This document shows positions 15,531-24,897 of a stretch of DNA of 64,000 nucleotides, piece by piece (positions within the stretch are counted from its first letter, which is position 1; each line of letters opens with the position of its first letter). A model generated the notes under the pieces. It did no database searches and was not told where the DNA came from. It saw nothing but the letters and a program-made list of their open reading frames with translations. This DNA is from Verrucomicrobiia bacterium (GTDB lineage: Bacteria > Verrucomicrobiota > Verrucomicrobiia > Limisphaerales > JADLHS01). The stretch lies in assembly GCA_011525685.1 (NCBI GenBank), contig WYBW01000068.1, forward strand, positions 1 through 64,000, written 5' to 3'. The position numbers and the translations under genes were made by a program.

Positions 15531-16886
15531 TCATGGAGCGCGAGACAAGGTTAGGCGATAGAACGAAGTCGCGCCTTCGCTGGTGTTCACGTTGATCGTG
15601 AGGGTCTGACCAGTGCCCGCGAGGGCCGGGCCGTGGTTGGTCCAGGTCGTGGCGAGACTCGGCGCGGCTTGTGGTTGATAAACGAAGCCCAGACGGGAGG
15701 GGAATTTGATCTGTTGATTGGCGAGTTCCAGCGCCGGGGCGGGAATGGGAATGAAACTGCGCAGGATGGGCATGGCCGCGCGCTCGGTTTGACCCGGTTG
15801 GCCGAGGTTGGCCGGTTCGAGCGTGAACATGTAGTTGCCCCACCACGGGCCGGCGGCCCACCAGGCCCAGCCTTCCCAGACGTCCGAGTTGGCGGCGATG
15901 TAACTGAGCATGTTCGTCAAGGCCTCGTCCCCCATTTGTGTCGGCCCGCCGCCGATGGTCGAATTGGCCACGGCAAATTCGCCGAGGAAACCGCGCTTGT
16001 TGTGCGTGCGCAGCCAGGAGGTGAACGCGCTCAACCGCGTGACCCCGATGTTGACGTTGACGATGTTCGTGCTGGTGCCGGAAGAGTCGCTGTCGAGATA
16101 CTGATGCACCTCGAACACGTGATTGCTGGCGGGGTCCACGATGTCGAGCATGGCGACCGAGTTGGGCGTGCCGTAGTAGTTCGCCGTCCAGGCGTGCGCG
16201 CCGGTCCACTGGTTGCCGGGCACGTGAATGAGGTTGGTCGCCCCGGCCGCGCGAATCCCGGCGATGGCGGCGTTGGCGGCGGCGACCCACTGCTCGGTAG
16301 GCATCGAGTTCGGCTCGTTCATCAGGTTGAAGATTACGTGCTGGTTGGTCCGGTAAATGCCGGCCAGCCGCCACCAGAAATTGGAAAAGACCGAGTTGGG
16401 ATGGTAACTGCCGATCAAGCCCTGGGCGGAGGCCTGAAAATTGTCGGGGTCGGGGTAATAGCGCGCAAAGTTGTGCGGTTCGAGAATGACGTAAACGCCT
16501 TTGGCAGTGGTCGCGGAAACGAAGTTGTGCAATCGGGAAAGCTCCGCGCCGTTGAGACTGGCGTTGGTCGCCTGCTGCAGGCGTTCCCAACGGAACGGCA
16601 GGCGGATGAGGTTCATGCCCCGACCGGCGAAGTAATCCACCTCCGCCTGATTCGGGTAGGTGTAATGGGTGTTATAGGTGCCGGGCAGGTTGCTCTGGCC
16701 AAACTCCGCGCCCGCGAGGTTGACTCCGGCATACTTGATCTGCGCGATGGTTTGGGGCAGGCATAGACAGAAGATCAACGCCATGCCCGCCAGTTTGACA
16801 CCTCTCACCGCGGCCATCGCGGCACCGGGGAAAGTCACAACCGATCGCGTCGCTGCAAGCAGTTCACCATCTCTCGTGCTCGTCAT
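15531..16886 (-). CDS. Secreted glycoside hydrolase family 5 (cellulase-like)
   Basis: The product has 451 residues from the ATG at 16886; an ATG at 16817 would shorten the leader and give a cleaner signal peptide (LAGMALIFCLCLPQTIAQ). The (beta/alpha)8 GH5 domain has YAGVNLAGAEF, GMNLIRLPFRWERLQ, the acid/base Glu191 in FNLMNEPNSM, VFEVHQYLD, and the likely nucleophile Glu303 in GFLGEFAV. It probably cleaves a beta-1,4-glucan or mannan outside the cytoplasm. A C-terminal beta segment (PSLATTWTNHGPALAGTGQT) resembles a Verrucomicrobia autotransporter-style or CBM tail. Confidence 0.9.
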   Translation of the reverse strand: MTSTRDGELLAATRSVVTFPGAAMAAVRGVKLAGMALIFCLCLPQTIAQIKYAGVNLAGAEFGQSNLPGTYNTHYTYPNQAEVDYFAGRGMNLIRLPFRWERLQQATNASLNGAELSRLHNFVSATTAKGVYVILEPHNFARYYPDPDNFQASAQGLIGSYHPNSVFSNFWWRLAGIYRTNQHVIFNLMNEPNSMPTEQWVAAANAAIAGIRAAGATNLIHVPGNQWTGAHAWTANYYGTPNSVAMLDIVDPASNHVFEVHQYLDSDSSGTSTNIVNVNIGVTRLSAFTSWLRTHNKRGFLGEFAVANSTIGGGPTQMGDEALTNMLSYIAANSDVWEGWAWWAAGPWWGNYMFTLEPANLGQPGQTERAAMPILRSFIPIPAPALELANQQIKFPSRLGFVYQPQAAPSLATTWTNHGPALAGTGQTLTINVNTSEGATSFYRLTLSRAP

Positions 16887-17022
16887 TTTCACACCGGCGG
16901 GTTTCGTTCGGGGGAGCTTACACCTTGCAACCGCTTTCGCGTAATCAAATCTGGTTGGCGGCCGGCTGAAGCCCGGAGCCGCGAGGAAATTCGAGCGCCG
17001 CGCGGGTGCCGCCTGTCCACCG

Positions 17023-17056
17023 GAAAAACAACGGGGCGCCGGCGAAGGCGCCCCGT
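17023..17056 (-). terminator. Rho-independent terminator
   Basis: ACGGGGCGCC and GGCGCCCCGT form a perfect 10-bp stem around a 6-nt loop. Read on the minus strand it is followed by TGTTTTTCC. It lies 27 bp after the stop of the two-module secreted protein. Confidence 0.9.
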
Positions 17057-17082
17057 TGACAGTCCCCACCTTCTTCACTCAC

Positions 17083-19164
17083 TCACGGAGCAGGTTTCTG
17101 CAGCAGGAAGTAGCTTTGGTCCAGAACTTCGGGCTTGCGGAGCAGGACGTGCCGGCGCGTGCCGTTGAGCAGCGGCGTCAGTGTGGAATCCGCGAAGGCG
17201 TCGCCCAGCTTGTGCGCTTGCTGCAATGTGAAGTCCGCGTCCGGCAGCGTCCAACTGATCCAGTAGGCCGGTTCTTCGGTCACGACGAACAATCCCTGCG
17301 GACTGTCCAACCGGTTCTCCCAGTCGGCGCTCAAGGTTTCCTCCGGGAACGTGTCGTCCACGACGGTGAGGTCGCCGTTGGTGATCCGGATGCGGGAGAT
17401 GACAGAGGCCCCGCCGATGCTGGCCGCCTGATTCGGTTGCACCCCGAAGATCGTGTACATGTTGAACAAAGGCATGAACAGGGCCGCCGCCTCCGGGTGC
17501 ATCGTGAAATTGGTGCTGACACCGGTGGGTCCGGTGATGGTGACATTGGTGTCGTTGACGAACCGCAGACTCCAGGTGCCGGCGATGGTTGTGTCCGACA
17601 AGCTGGCCAGAACGCCCTCGTTGTACATCTGCGAGTTGCCGGTGGGTTGGTTGGTCTTGGAGCGGAACAGGGCCACACCGCCCGACTCACCCTGCCGCCG
17701 GATGTCCAGCATGATGGCATGGGGCGCGGAATAATCCGGGGCGTTGCCCGTGCCGTCCGGCACCAGGAAAACGTGCGTCTGAAAATCCGGGCCGGGCGGG
17801 GTGTCCACGATGGTCAGGGAGTAAGTGACCGGATTGGGATTGCCTATCCACCACACATAATCTGCGGAAACCGCCTGGATGCCCTGCCGTTGGTATTGGC
17901 CACCGGGCTGGCTGGCAAACAGGTTCAGACCTTTCCTGGCCTTGGCCAGGGACATGGTCGGCGGCGGGATGGCTGCGGACGAAGGAATGAAGCGGACGTT
18001 GTCCAACCAATAGACCATGCTGCCTGTTGGGCCGGACCCAAACCACTTCTTGAAGACCAAACCCGGAATATTGGGCCAGGACGGGTCGAGCGGAATGGAA
18101 ACCGTGTGCCATGCTCCGTCGGCCACGACCCTCGGCTGGTTGGCGTTGGGTGCCCAAGTTTGCCCCCAAGTCGGCGAGGCAAATCCTATGCCCAAGCCTT
18201 GAGGATCGCCGGTGTCGTTGAGCGTTTCCACTGGCAGTGTCGAGGCGGAATCCCAGAGCAGGTCAAACTCAAGTCGCGAGAAGTTTGGGGTAGCGATGAC
18301 CACCCCACTGTTGTAGCTGCCACTGCCGCTCAGGGACATGCCTTGCGAATACTGATTGTCGCCCGTGCCGGGGAAATCCACGCTGATCTTGATGGCGCCG
18401 GAGGCCACGTCACCATCGGCGTCTTTCGTCGAATCCCACTCCACGGTGCGAGCGGCACCGCCCCACCAGTTCCAGAAGCCCCCGCCAGCAACGTACGCAT
18501 CGGTGTCAAAATCCGTGATGAAACCGATGGGAATAAGTTTGATGTTGTCCAACCAAAACGTTGCCGTGCCGGTCTGGCCCCATCCCGCGTCGCCGGACCA
18601 CATCTTGAAGACCAGCCCGCCGATGCTGCTCAGGTTGCCCGCGGCCGGGTCAATCGGAATGCTCAAGTGTTGCCAGCCGACTTGCACGCCGTAGTTCGTG
18701 AGCCAGATCTGGCTGAAGTCTGTCGGCACGAGACCGACGTCCAGCCCACCGTAATCCCCCCACGGACGCATCGGCGTGCCGGGGTCACAATACAGATCAA
18801 ACTCCACGCGGGCGTACTTCGAGGCATCCACCACCAGGGCGTTCAAATCGCCGTTGCCGCTCAATGCCCCACGAATGGCGAACTGGTTGTCCCCGCCGTG
18901 CGTGGCTAGGTTGAAATCAACGACCACTTTGAGCGAGCCGGAGGCGATGTTGCCGGCGGCATCGAAGTTCGCGTCGTGGGAGATTGTGGTGGCCGCGGCG
19001 CCCCACCATTTGGTCCAGTTGGCGGCCGTCGCAGCCGTGTTGAAGCGGTGAACGATGATGTCTTCGGCCAGGACCATTGAACTGGTCGAGGCCCAAGTGA
19101 GAAGGGTCGCCGTGAGCGTGAGGAGCAGGTGCGATTTGGATTTGGTTCTAGGGTGCGGTTTCAT
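17083..19164 (-). CDS. Secreted protein with two carbohydrate-binding-like modules
   Basis: The product has 693 residues with a signal peptide (LLLTLTATLLTWASTSSMVLA). Two homologous modules follow, at about 36-213 and 215-390: each starts with a FNT or FDT strand plus W-WWGAA, has a VVVDF or ISVDFPG strand, and ends TFWLDNIKLIP or VYWLDNVRFIP, as in beta-jelly-roll carbohydrate-binding modules. The C-terminal 300 residues are beta-rich without a catalytic motif I recognise. Next to a GH5 gene, polysaccharide binding is a reasonable inference. Confidence 0.8.
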   Translation of the reverse strand: MKPHPRTKSKSHLLLTLTATLLTWASTSSMVLAEDIIVHRFNTAATAANWTKWWGAAATTISHDANFDAAGNIASGSLKVVVDFNLATHGGDNQFAIRGALSGNGDLNALVVDASKYARVEFDLYCDPGTPMRPWGDYGGLDVGLVPTDFSQIWLTNYGVQVGWQHLSIPIDPAAGNLSSIGGLVFKMWSGDAGWGQTGTATFWLDNIKLIPIGFITDFDTDAYVAGGGFWNWWGGAARTVEWDSTKDADGDVASGAIKISVDFPGTGDNQYSQGMSLSGSGSYNSGVVIATPNFSRLEFDLLWDSASTLPVETLNDTGDPQGLGIGFASPTWGQTWAPNANQPRVVADGAWHTVSIPLDPSWPNIPGLVFKKWFGSGPTGSMVYWLDNVRFIPSSAAIPPPTMSLAKARKGLNLFASQPGGQYQRQGIQAVSADYVWWIGNPNPVTYSLTIVDTPPGPDFQTHVFLVPDGTGNAPDYSAPHAIMLDIRRQGESGGVALFRSKTNQPTGNSQMYNEGVLASLSDTTIAGTWSLRFVNDTNVTITGPTGVSTNFTMHPEAAALFMPLFNMYTIFGVQPNQAASIGGASVISRIRITNGDLTVVDDTFPEETLSADWENRLDSPQGLFVVTEEPAYWISWTLPDADFTLQQAHKLGDAFADSTLTPLLNGTRRHVLLRKPEVLDQSYFLLQKPAP

Positions 19165-19447
19165 GGTGCATTCGTTTCATTGAGGATGCCGGATGTGCGT
19201 GGCCGCCGGTCGCGAACCACCCTGGCGTCATGCCACTCCCGCAGCCGTGCGGCAAAGCAGGCTGGCCGTGCAAAAGGAACAAGATCAAGCGGCATACCGG
19301 GTTTCAATGATTTGAAATATACTGCCACGTAACCGCTTATGGGCATGTCATCAAAACTGACGACACTGCCGCTCACTCAAGAATGTTCTCGCGCCAAACC
19401 TCTGCGGAAAAACTTGAGTCCTCCCTTGCTCCACTCCCGGCCTCTCG

Positions 19448-21409
19448 TCAAGCCAGCCGACCCTTCTCCAGAAGCGTCATGATTCTTTGGGCATCATAAA
19501 CGCAACCGGCCCAGGTTCCGCCGCCGGCCAGTTGCAATGCGGCCCACAGCTTGGTGTCCTGTGGCAAGTCCGGGTTTGGCGACAAATCCGCGCGTGGTGC
19601 GCGCGCGGACAACATCCGTTCGCCTTCCTCCGGTGTGAAGCGCTTTTCGCCCTCGCCCACGAGGTCCAGTCGCCCCTCATTGTGCTGCGGATCAATCGTG
19701 ATGCGAATCCTGTCCCCCTCCAGCACTTTGCCTATCGGTCCACCAGCCAAACCCTCCGGCCCGATGTGTCCAATGCAGGCGCCGGTCGAAACCCCGGAGA
19801 AGCGCGCATCCGTGAGCAGCGCGACTTCCTTGCCAAAGGGCAGATGCTTCAGCGCGCCGGTGACTTGATACGTTTCCTCCATGCCGGTGCCCATCGGCCC
19901 GATGCCGGTCAGCACCAGCACGTCGCCGCCTTTGATCCGACCCTGTTTGATGGCCGCCATGGCATCCCGCTCATTGAGGAAAACCCGCGCCGGGCCTTCC
20001 TTGCGGTAAACGCCGTTCGCGTCGAGCACGGACGGATCAATCGCTGCCGCCTTTACCACCGAACCTTCCGGCGCCAGGTTTCCGCGCGGGAAGACCAGGG
20101 TCCGACTCAGGCCGCTCGCTCGCGCCCGATCCGGCGGCAAGATCACCTCGTCCGCATCCACCCCGTCCAGTTGGCGCAGCAATTCCCGAAAGCGACGCCG
20201 ACGCTCGGAGCGTTTCCACGCGTCCAGGTTTTCATCCAGGGTCTTTCCCGTAACCGTGAGCACTCCGGTTTCGAGCAGGCCCAGTTCGCGCAGATGGAGC
20301 ATGACCTCCGGCACGCCGCCCGCCAGAAACACGCGCACGGTCGGATGATGCACCGGCCCGTTCGGCAGCACACTGACCAGACGCGGCACGCGTCCATTGA
20401 CCTCGATCCAGTCCTCCACCGTGGGAGGGTTGAGTCCCGCCGCGTGGGCAATGGCCGGAATGTGCAGCAGCAGATTCGTCGAGCCGCCAAACGCCGCATG
20501 CACGATCATGGCGTTGCGAACACTGGCCGGCTTGAGAATTTCGCGCGTGGCTAACCCACGGGCCTCCAATTGCTGAAGCGCACAGGCCGAGCGACGGGCA
20601 AGATCGAGCCAGACAGGTTGACCCGATGGCGACAACGCGGCATGTGGCAGAGATAGTCCCAGCGCCTCGCCCACCACTTGTGCGGTGGCCGCCGTGCCCA
20701 GAAACTGGCATCCGCCCCCCGGTGACGCGCACGCGCGGCATCCCAATTCCGCGGCCTGTTCCAAAGTCACCAGCCCGTGGGCGAATCGCGCGCCCAGGGT
20801 TTGCACCGCTCCGGCATCCTCGCCGTTCGTTGGCGGCAGGGTGACGCCGCCCGGCACCACCACGGCGGGCAAATCCCGCAAACCCGCCACCGCCATCAGC
20901 ATCGCCGGCAGACCTTTGTCGCAGGTGGCGATGCCCAGCACCCCGGCCCGCAACGGCAGTGATCGGGCCAGACGCCGAAAAAGGATCGCCGCATCATTGC
21001 GATACGGCAGGCTGTCGAACATACCCGCGGTGCCCTGTGTGCGCCCGTCGCAGGGATCGGAGACAAAGCCGGCGAAAGGAATCGTCCCCAGCCGGCGAAA
21101 CTCTTCGGCCGCCGCCTGCACGAGCAGACCGATCTCCCAATGCCCCGTGTGATAACCCAGCGCAATCGGCCGGCCATCCGGCGCGCGCAGTCCGCCCTGC
21201 GTGCTGAGAACGAGAAACTGCTTTCGCCCGGCCTCGGCCGGATTCCAACCCATCCCGACATTCTGTGTCAGTCCAAACAAATCCCCACTGGGGCTGTGAA
21301 GCAGTTGCTCCCGGGTCAATGGCAGACTGCCGGCCGGCCCGGCGATGGCGGTTTGGATTTCATAAATCCCCGGTGACTCGGAGTCGAACCCAGTCTGGCT
21401 TGGTTTCAC
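19448..21409 (-). CDS. IlvD/Edd family dehydratase, YjhG/YagF type (D-xylonate dehydratase)
   Basis: The product has 653 residues from a GTG at 21409 ([20 protein letters not shown]). It resembles E. coli YjhG/YagF, as I remember them, along its whole length: [98 protein letters not shown] and [17 protein letters not shown]. The Cys residues in DPCDGR, CDKG and GGGCQF would bind an Fe-S cluster. The enzyme dehydrates D-xylonate to 2-keto-3-deoxy-xylonate, an oxidative pentose route. Upstream codons in frame lack homology and overlap a palindromic repeat. Confidence 0.92.
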   Translation of the reverse strand: MKPSQTGFDSESPGIYEIQTAIAGPAGSLPLTREQLLHSPSGDLFGLTQNVGMGWNPAEAGRKQFLVLSTQGGLRAPDGRPIALGYHTGHWEIGLLVQAAAEEFRRLGTIPFAGFVSDPCDGRTQGTAGMFDSLPYRNDAAILFRRLARSLPLRAGVLGIATCDKGLPAMLMAVAGLRDLPAVVVPGGVTLPPTNGEDAGAVQTLGARFAHGLVTLEQAAELGCRACASPGGGCQFLGTAATAQVVGEALGLSLPHAALSPSGQPVWLDLARRSACALQQLEARGLATREILKPASVRNAMIVHAAFGGSTNLLLHIPAIAHAAGLNPPTVEDWIEVNGRVPRLVSVLPNGPVHHPTVRVFLAGGVPEVMLHLRELGLLETGVLTVTGKTLDENLDAWKRSERRRRFRELLRQLDGVDADEVILPPDRARASGLSRTLVFPRGNLAPEGSVVKAAAIDPSVLDANGVYRKEGPARVFLNERDAMAAIKQGRIKGGDVLVLTGIGPMGTGMEETYQVTGALKHLPFGKEVALLTDARFSGVSTGACIGHIGPEGLAGGPIGKVLEGDRIRITIDPQHNEGRLDLVGEGEKRFTPEEGERMLSARAPRADLSPNPDLPQDTKLWAALQLAGGGTWAGCVYDAQRIMTLLEKGRLA

Positions 21410-21499
21410 GGCCTCATTGAAACAAGTCGCGGCCAAATGGAAATGAAATCCTGAGAAACCACAACCAGATCTGCCCGCCCCTGGCCGCGCAGTCGGGAG

Positions 21500-21560
21500 T
21501 GACGCCGGAGAGGCGGCTGGTAAGCCGCCCCTCCGGCAAGACCGGCTTCGTTGCAAAAGA
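21500..21560. repeat. Palindromic intergenic repeat (GGCGGCTGGTAAGCCGCC family)
   Basis: This is one of six copies in the window. It lies between the divergently oriented dehydratase and nuclease genes. The stem is followed by CCTCCGGCAAGACCGGC, a second small hairpin. Confidence 0.75.
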
Positions 21561-21635
21561 ACTCACATCCGCTTCCCGTAACCACCGCCGCCAATTTGAT
21601 ACTGCAATCTCCCGCAGCCGTGGCATACTGTTCGC

Positions 21636-22520
21636 ATGGTCAAATCGGCAGGCTTTCACGCATGGCAGGCAATCGTCCTGGGTGGTTTTCTCGGATTGAT
21701 CAGCAGTCCGCTCTGCGGCCTGTTCGCGCAGCAGCAACCCGGCCCGGACGGCACCGAGCCCAAATGGGAGGTGCTGGAGCGTTGCCGGCTCGTCGCCAAC
21801 GCTGTCGTGGATGGTGACAGCTTCCGGGTCCAGCGGTGGGGCCGCGAGTATATCTTCCGGCTCTATTTTGTGGATTCACCCGAGAGCGATGCGTCGCTGG
21901 ACCAGCGGGCGCGGGATCAAGCGGCCTACTTTGGCATCTCCACCAACGACATACCGCGCGCGGGAAAACTGGCTTCCCAATTCACCCGCCAGTTGCTCAC
22001 CGACAAGGAATTCACCGTCATGACCCGCTGGCAAAACGCGATGGGCCGCAGCCGCCTGGCCCGCTTCTATGCGGTCGTCCTTGTGGATGGGAAGAATCTG
22101 GCGGAGGAACTGGTGGCCAACGGTCATGCGCGCATTTACGGCCTGCGCGCCAACTGGCCGGGCGGACCGAACTCCAGCACCTTCATCAACCAGCTCAAGC
22201 ACCTCGAGATCAAAGCGCGGGAACAAAAGCTGGGCGTGTGGGATGATGGCAAGTTTCCCCGGCTCGCGTCCGGGGGAGGCGGAGAGTTGTCCTCCACCAA
22301 CGTCCTGATCCATTCCCCTGGCGAGCCGCCGTTGATCAACCTCAACACGGCCAGCTACGAAGAGTTGCAGAAACTGCCGCGCATCGGACCAAAACTCGCC
22401 GAACGCATCATCGCCCATCGCCCATACAAGAGCGTGGACGACCTCGACAAAGTCACCGGCATCGGCCCGGCGACGATCAAGCAGTTGCAGCCGCTGGTGA
22501 CCGTCGAGCCGCTGCCTTGA
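21636..22520 (+). CDS. Exported SNase-like nuclease fused to a ComEA-type helix-hairpin-helix domain
   Basis: The product has 294 residues. An N-terminal hydrophobic segment (IVLGGFLGLISSPLCGLFA) suggests export. The thermonuclease domain covers about 45-205: RLVANAVVDGDSFRV, a YFVDSPESD strand corresponding to the IDTPE motif, and ELVANGHARIYG. The C-terminal 65 residues hold LINLNTASYEELQKLPRIGPKLAERIIAHRPY, a DNA-binding helix-hairpin-helix pair as in ComEA. The fusion suggests a secreted or surface nuclease that grips double-stranded DNA, perhaps for DNA scavenging. It stands alone, upstream of the fluoride island. Confidence 0.88.
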   Translation: MVKSAGFHAWQAIVLGGFLGLISSPLCGLFAQQQPGPDGTEPKWEVLERCRLVANAVVDGDSFRVQRWGREYIFRLYFVDSPESDASLDQRARDQAAYFGISTNDIPRAGKLASQFTRQLLTDKEFTVMTRWQNAMGRSRLARFYAVVLVDGKNLAEELVANGHARIYGLRANWPGGPNSSTFINQLKHLEIKAREQKLGVWDDGKFPRLASGGGGELSSTNVLIHSPGEPPLINLNTASYEELQKLPRIGPKLAERIIAHRPYKSVDDLDKVTGIGPATIKQLQPLVTVEPLP

Positions 22521-22611
22521 ACTGGCGCAACGCCTGTCAGGAGAACTTTGGATTTCCGTGCAGAGCGCTCTTTGTCGTTTGCCAACCGGCGCGGCGCGGC
22601 ATAACAATGAG

Positions 22612-22684
22612 CGCGGCAATGGAGTTTGCCCTCCCCGCATGGGAAAACCGCCTGACCGTTTCAGCGCTGATAACTCCTACGAGT
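22612..22684 (+). promoter_or_regulatory. Fluoride riboswitch (crcB motif) 1, upstream of crcB
   Basis: The conserved core is readable: GGCAATGGAGTTTGCC, a CCCCGC-ATGGG hairpin, AAACCGCC, and GCTGATAACTCCTAC. GGAGTT at the 5' side pairs with AACTCC at the 3' side, as in the aptamer fold. Seven bases of the 3' strand (AACTCCT) are also perfectly complementary to AGGAGTT, which includes the crcB ribosome-binding site. This suggests translational control: without fluoride the site is paired, with fluoride it is free. Confidence 0.93.
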
Positions 22685-22707
22685 GACACCACATTCGCAG
22701 GAGTTGT

Positions 22708-23106
22708 ATGCTGACTTATCTCTGGATTGCCCTTGGCGGCGCGCTCGGCAGCGTGGGAAGATTCTGGCTCTCCGGCCTGGTCGCCCAGCGCCATGGCGAA
22801 ACCTTTCCGCTCGGCACGTTGATCGTAAATGTGACCGGCTGCCTGGCCATCGGCGTGGTGGCCACGCTGACCAGTCCGGACGGACGATGGCTCGCGCCGG
22901 TCAGCTTCCGCCAGTTTCTGATTTACGGCCTGCTCGGCGGTTACACGACCTTTTCCTCGTTCAGTTGGCAGACCCTCGAATTGGTGCAGGACGGCCAATG
23001 GCTGCGGGCTGGCTCAAACGTGGTCGGTTCGGTGGTGCTGTGCCTGGCGGCGGTCTGGCTGGGTCACGTGCTGGCGGCGAGCTTCAATTCCATGAAAGGC
23101 GATTGA
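22708..23106 (+). CDS. crcB: Fluoride channel Fluc/CrcB
   Basis: The product has 132 residues with four membrane helices. Family signatures are GGALGSVGRFW (10-20), GTLIVNVTGCLAIG (36-49, with the conserved Asn41) and GGYTTFSSFSWQ (77-88, the Phe-box residues Phe82 and Phe85). Fluc forms a dual-topology dimer that lets fluoride leave the cell. A fluoride riboswitch directly upstream confirms the call. DUF190 follows after one base. Confidence 0.97.
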   Translation: MLTYLWIALGGALGSVGRFWLSGLVAQRHGETFPLGTLIVNVTGCLAIGVVATLTSPDGRWLAPVSFRQFLIYGLLGGYTTFSSFSWQTLELVQDGQWLRAGSNVVGSVVLCLAAVWLGHVLAASFNSMKGD

Positions 23107-23107
23107 T

Positions 23108-23467
23108 ATGCAAATCCCTCACCAGGCAGTCCTGCTGCGCATCTTCATCGGCGAAAGTGACCGCTGGGAACACAAACCCCTCTACGAAGCCATCGTGCTC
23201 AAGGCGCGCGAACTGCACCTGGCCGGTGCGACCGTCTTGCGCGGCCCGATGGGGTTTGGCAAATCCAGCCGCCTGCACACCGCGAAAATCCTTCGCCTCT
23301 CGATGGACCTCCCGCTCGTCATTGAAATCGTGGACAGCGAGGAAAAAATCAACGCGTTCCTGCCCGAACTGGACAGGATGATCGGCGGCGGCCTGGTGAC
23401 TTTGGAGAACGTGAAGGTGATCGAGTACCGCGGCGACGCCGTCGAACCGGGGTCGCCAGAAATTTGA
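23108..23467 (+). CDS. DUF190 protein, CrcB-associated
   Basis: The product has 119 residues with the DUF190 pattern: RIFIGESDRWEHKPLYEAIVLKARE, LAGATVLRGPMGFGKSSRLHTAKILRLS and LPLVIEIVDSEEKINAFLPELDRMI. This family has a PII-like fold and is often next to crcB. It is probably co-translated with crcB and may sense or modulate the fluoride response; its ligand is not known to me. The GPMGFGKSS run resembles a P-loop but is a family motif, not a Walker A. Confidence 0.93.
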   Translation: MQIPHQAVLLRIFIGESDRWEHKPLYEAIVLKARELHLAGATVLRGPMGFGKSSRLHTAKILRLSMDLPLVIEIVDSEEKINAFLPELDRMIGGGLVTLENVKVIEYRGDAVEPGSPEI

Positions 23468-23558
23468 AACTCAGGTTGCTCGGACGTGTCTCAACGCAAG
23501 ACCGGCGGCACACGAAAAACTTGCGGCGTGTTCTGCGTGGGCAGTAGTTTTGCCGAGG

Positions 23559-23645
23559 TCGGGCAATGGAGTCTGCCCGCTCCGGTCTTTCAGGCAAGGC
23601 CGGGGCAAACCGCCTGAGCCGGTTTCAGCGCTAATGACTCCTGCC
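23559..23645 (+). promoter_or_regulatory. Fluoride riboswitch 2, upstream of the antiporter
   Basis: The core is GGGCAATGGAGTCTGCCC, a variable stem, AAACCGCC, and GCTAATGACTCCTGCC. GGAGTC pairs with GACTCC. The 3' end, CTCCTGCCAA, can instead fold with TTGGCGGGAG (10 bp, one G-U, 6-nt loop), which buries the antiporter ribosome-binding site. The fold is therefore a mutually exclusive switch like the first one. Confidence 0.92.
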
Positions 23646-23670
23646 AACGCCGATTGGCGGGAGACAAGCT

Positions 23671-24891
23671 ATGCTCGAGAACATCTGGTTCATTGCGGCT
23701 TTCTGGATGGGATTGGCGCTGCTGGCCAGCCTGATCTCGATCCGGCTGGGCATCTCGGTGGCTCTGATCGAAATCCTCCTTGGCGTGGTCGTGGGCAACC
23801 TCCACACCGCCGATCAAGCGCCCCTCTTGCACACCACCGAGTGGACGAACTTCCTGGCGATGCTGGGCAGCGGCGTGCTTACGTTTCTGGCAGGCGCGGA
23901 AATTGACCCGGCATCATTGCGCGCCAATCTCCGGGCCAGCCTGAGCATCGGGATTCTGTCGTTCCTGCTGCCGTTCGTTGGCGTCTGGCTGTTCGCGCAG
24001 CACGGCCTGGGCTGGCCGATCCGGCAGGCGTGGATCGCGGGCATCGCGCTTTCCACCACGTCGGTCGCGGTGGTGTACGCCGTGATGATCGAGGGCGGAC
24101 TGAGCAGCACGGCGATGGGCAAAATGCTGCTCGCGGCCTGCTTCATCACCGACTTCGGCACTGTGCTGGCGCTGGGCATCCTGTTCGCCGATTTCAACAT
24201 CTGGCTGGTCATTTTTGTGGCGGTGACGGCGGTACTGCTCTGGTTCATGCCCAGGTGGACCCAGTATCTCATCACCCGGCTGGGTGCGACGCGGGTCAGC
24301 GAACCGGAAGTCAAGTTCCTGTTCCTGGTCCTGTTCTTCCTCGGCGGACTGGCATCCACGGCCAAGAGTGAAGCGGTCCTTCCGGCCTACCTCTTGGGCT
24401 TGGTCGTGGCGGGGGTTTTTCTGCGCGACAAAACACTGGTCCACCGGATGCGAAGCATCGCCTTCGCGATTTTCACGCCCTTCTACTTCATCAAGGCCGG
24501 ATTGTTCGTGTCGCTGCCCGCGTTGGCGGCGGCGCTGGGCGTGATCGCACTGCTGCTGTTTCTGAAGATGGCCACCAAGGTCATCGGCGTGTGGCCCTTG
24601 TCACGGTGCTTCTTCATGCGCACCCGCGAGGCCAACTACACCGCGCTGCTCATGTCCACGGGACTGACCTTCGGCACGATCTCGGCACTGTTCGGACTGC
24701 AAAACCAGATCATCAGCCAGGAACAATACTCGGTGCTGGTCACGGTGGTCATCCTGAGTGCGTTCGTGCCGACGCTCATCGCGCAGAAGTGGTTTCAGCC
24801 GACCGCCAGGACGATGGTGGCGTGGGGACGGCTTTACCAACGCAGGATCAACGGCCAAGCCGGGTCACCGGCAACAGACAATGGAAAGTGA
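23671..24891 (+). CDS. Cation:proton antiporter, CPA2 (KefB/NapA-like)
   Basis: The product has 406 residues with about 12 membrane helices. Sequence features are GVLTFLAGAEIDPASLRANL, TTSVAVVYAVMIEGG, AACFITDFGTVLALGILF (the Asp-containing ion-binding helix) and FTPFYFIKAGLFVSLP. No cytosolic RCK/TrkA domain follows. Proton/cation antiporters are a known class of fluoride-riboswitch targets, thought to manage pH and HF cycling. A riboswitch precedes it, and uspA starts six bases after its stop. Confidence 0.92.
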   Translation: MLENIWFIAAFWMGLALLASLISIRLGISVALIEILLGVVVGNLHTADQAPLLHTTEWTNFLAMLGSGVLTFLAGAEIDPASLRANLRASLSIGILSFLLPFVGVWLFAQHGLGWPIRQAWIAGIALSTTSVAVVYAVMIEGGLSSTAMGKMLLAACFITDFGTVLALGILFADFNIWLVIFVAVTAVLLWFMPRWTQYLITRLGATRVSEPEVKFLFLVLFFLGGLASTAKSEAVLPAYLLGLVVAGVFLRDKTLVHRMRSIAFAIFTPFYFIKAGLFVSLPALAAALGVIALLLFLKMATKVIGVWPLSRCFFMRTREANYTALLMSTGLTFGTISALFGLQNQIISQEQYSVLVTVVILSAFVPTLIAQKWFQPTARTMVAWGRLYQRRINGQAGSPATDNGK

Positions 24892-24897
24892 GGCTCT

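Noticed and set aside
23108-23467. P-loop ATPase call for the DUF190 gene
   Set aside because: GPMGFGKSS looks like Walker A, but the whole protein fits DUF190, where this is a conserved family stretch.
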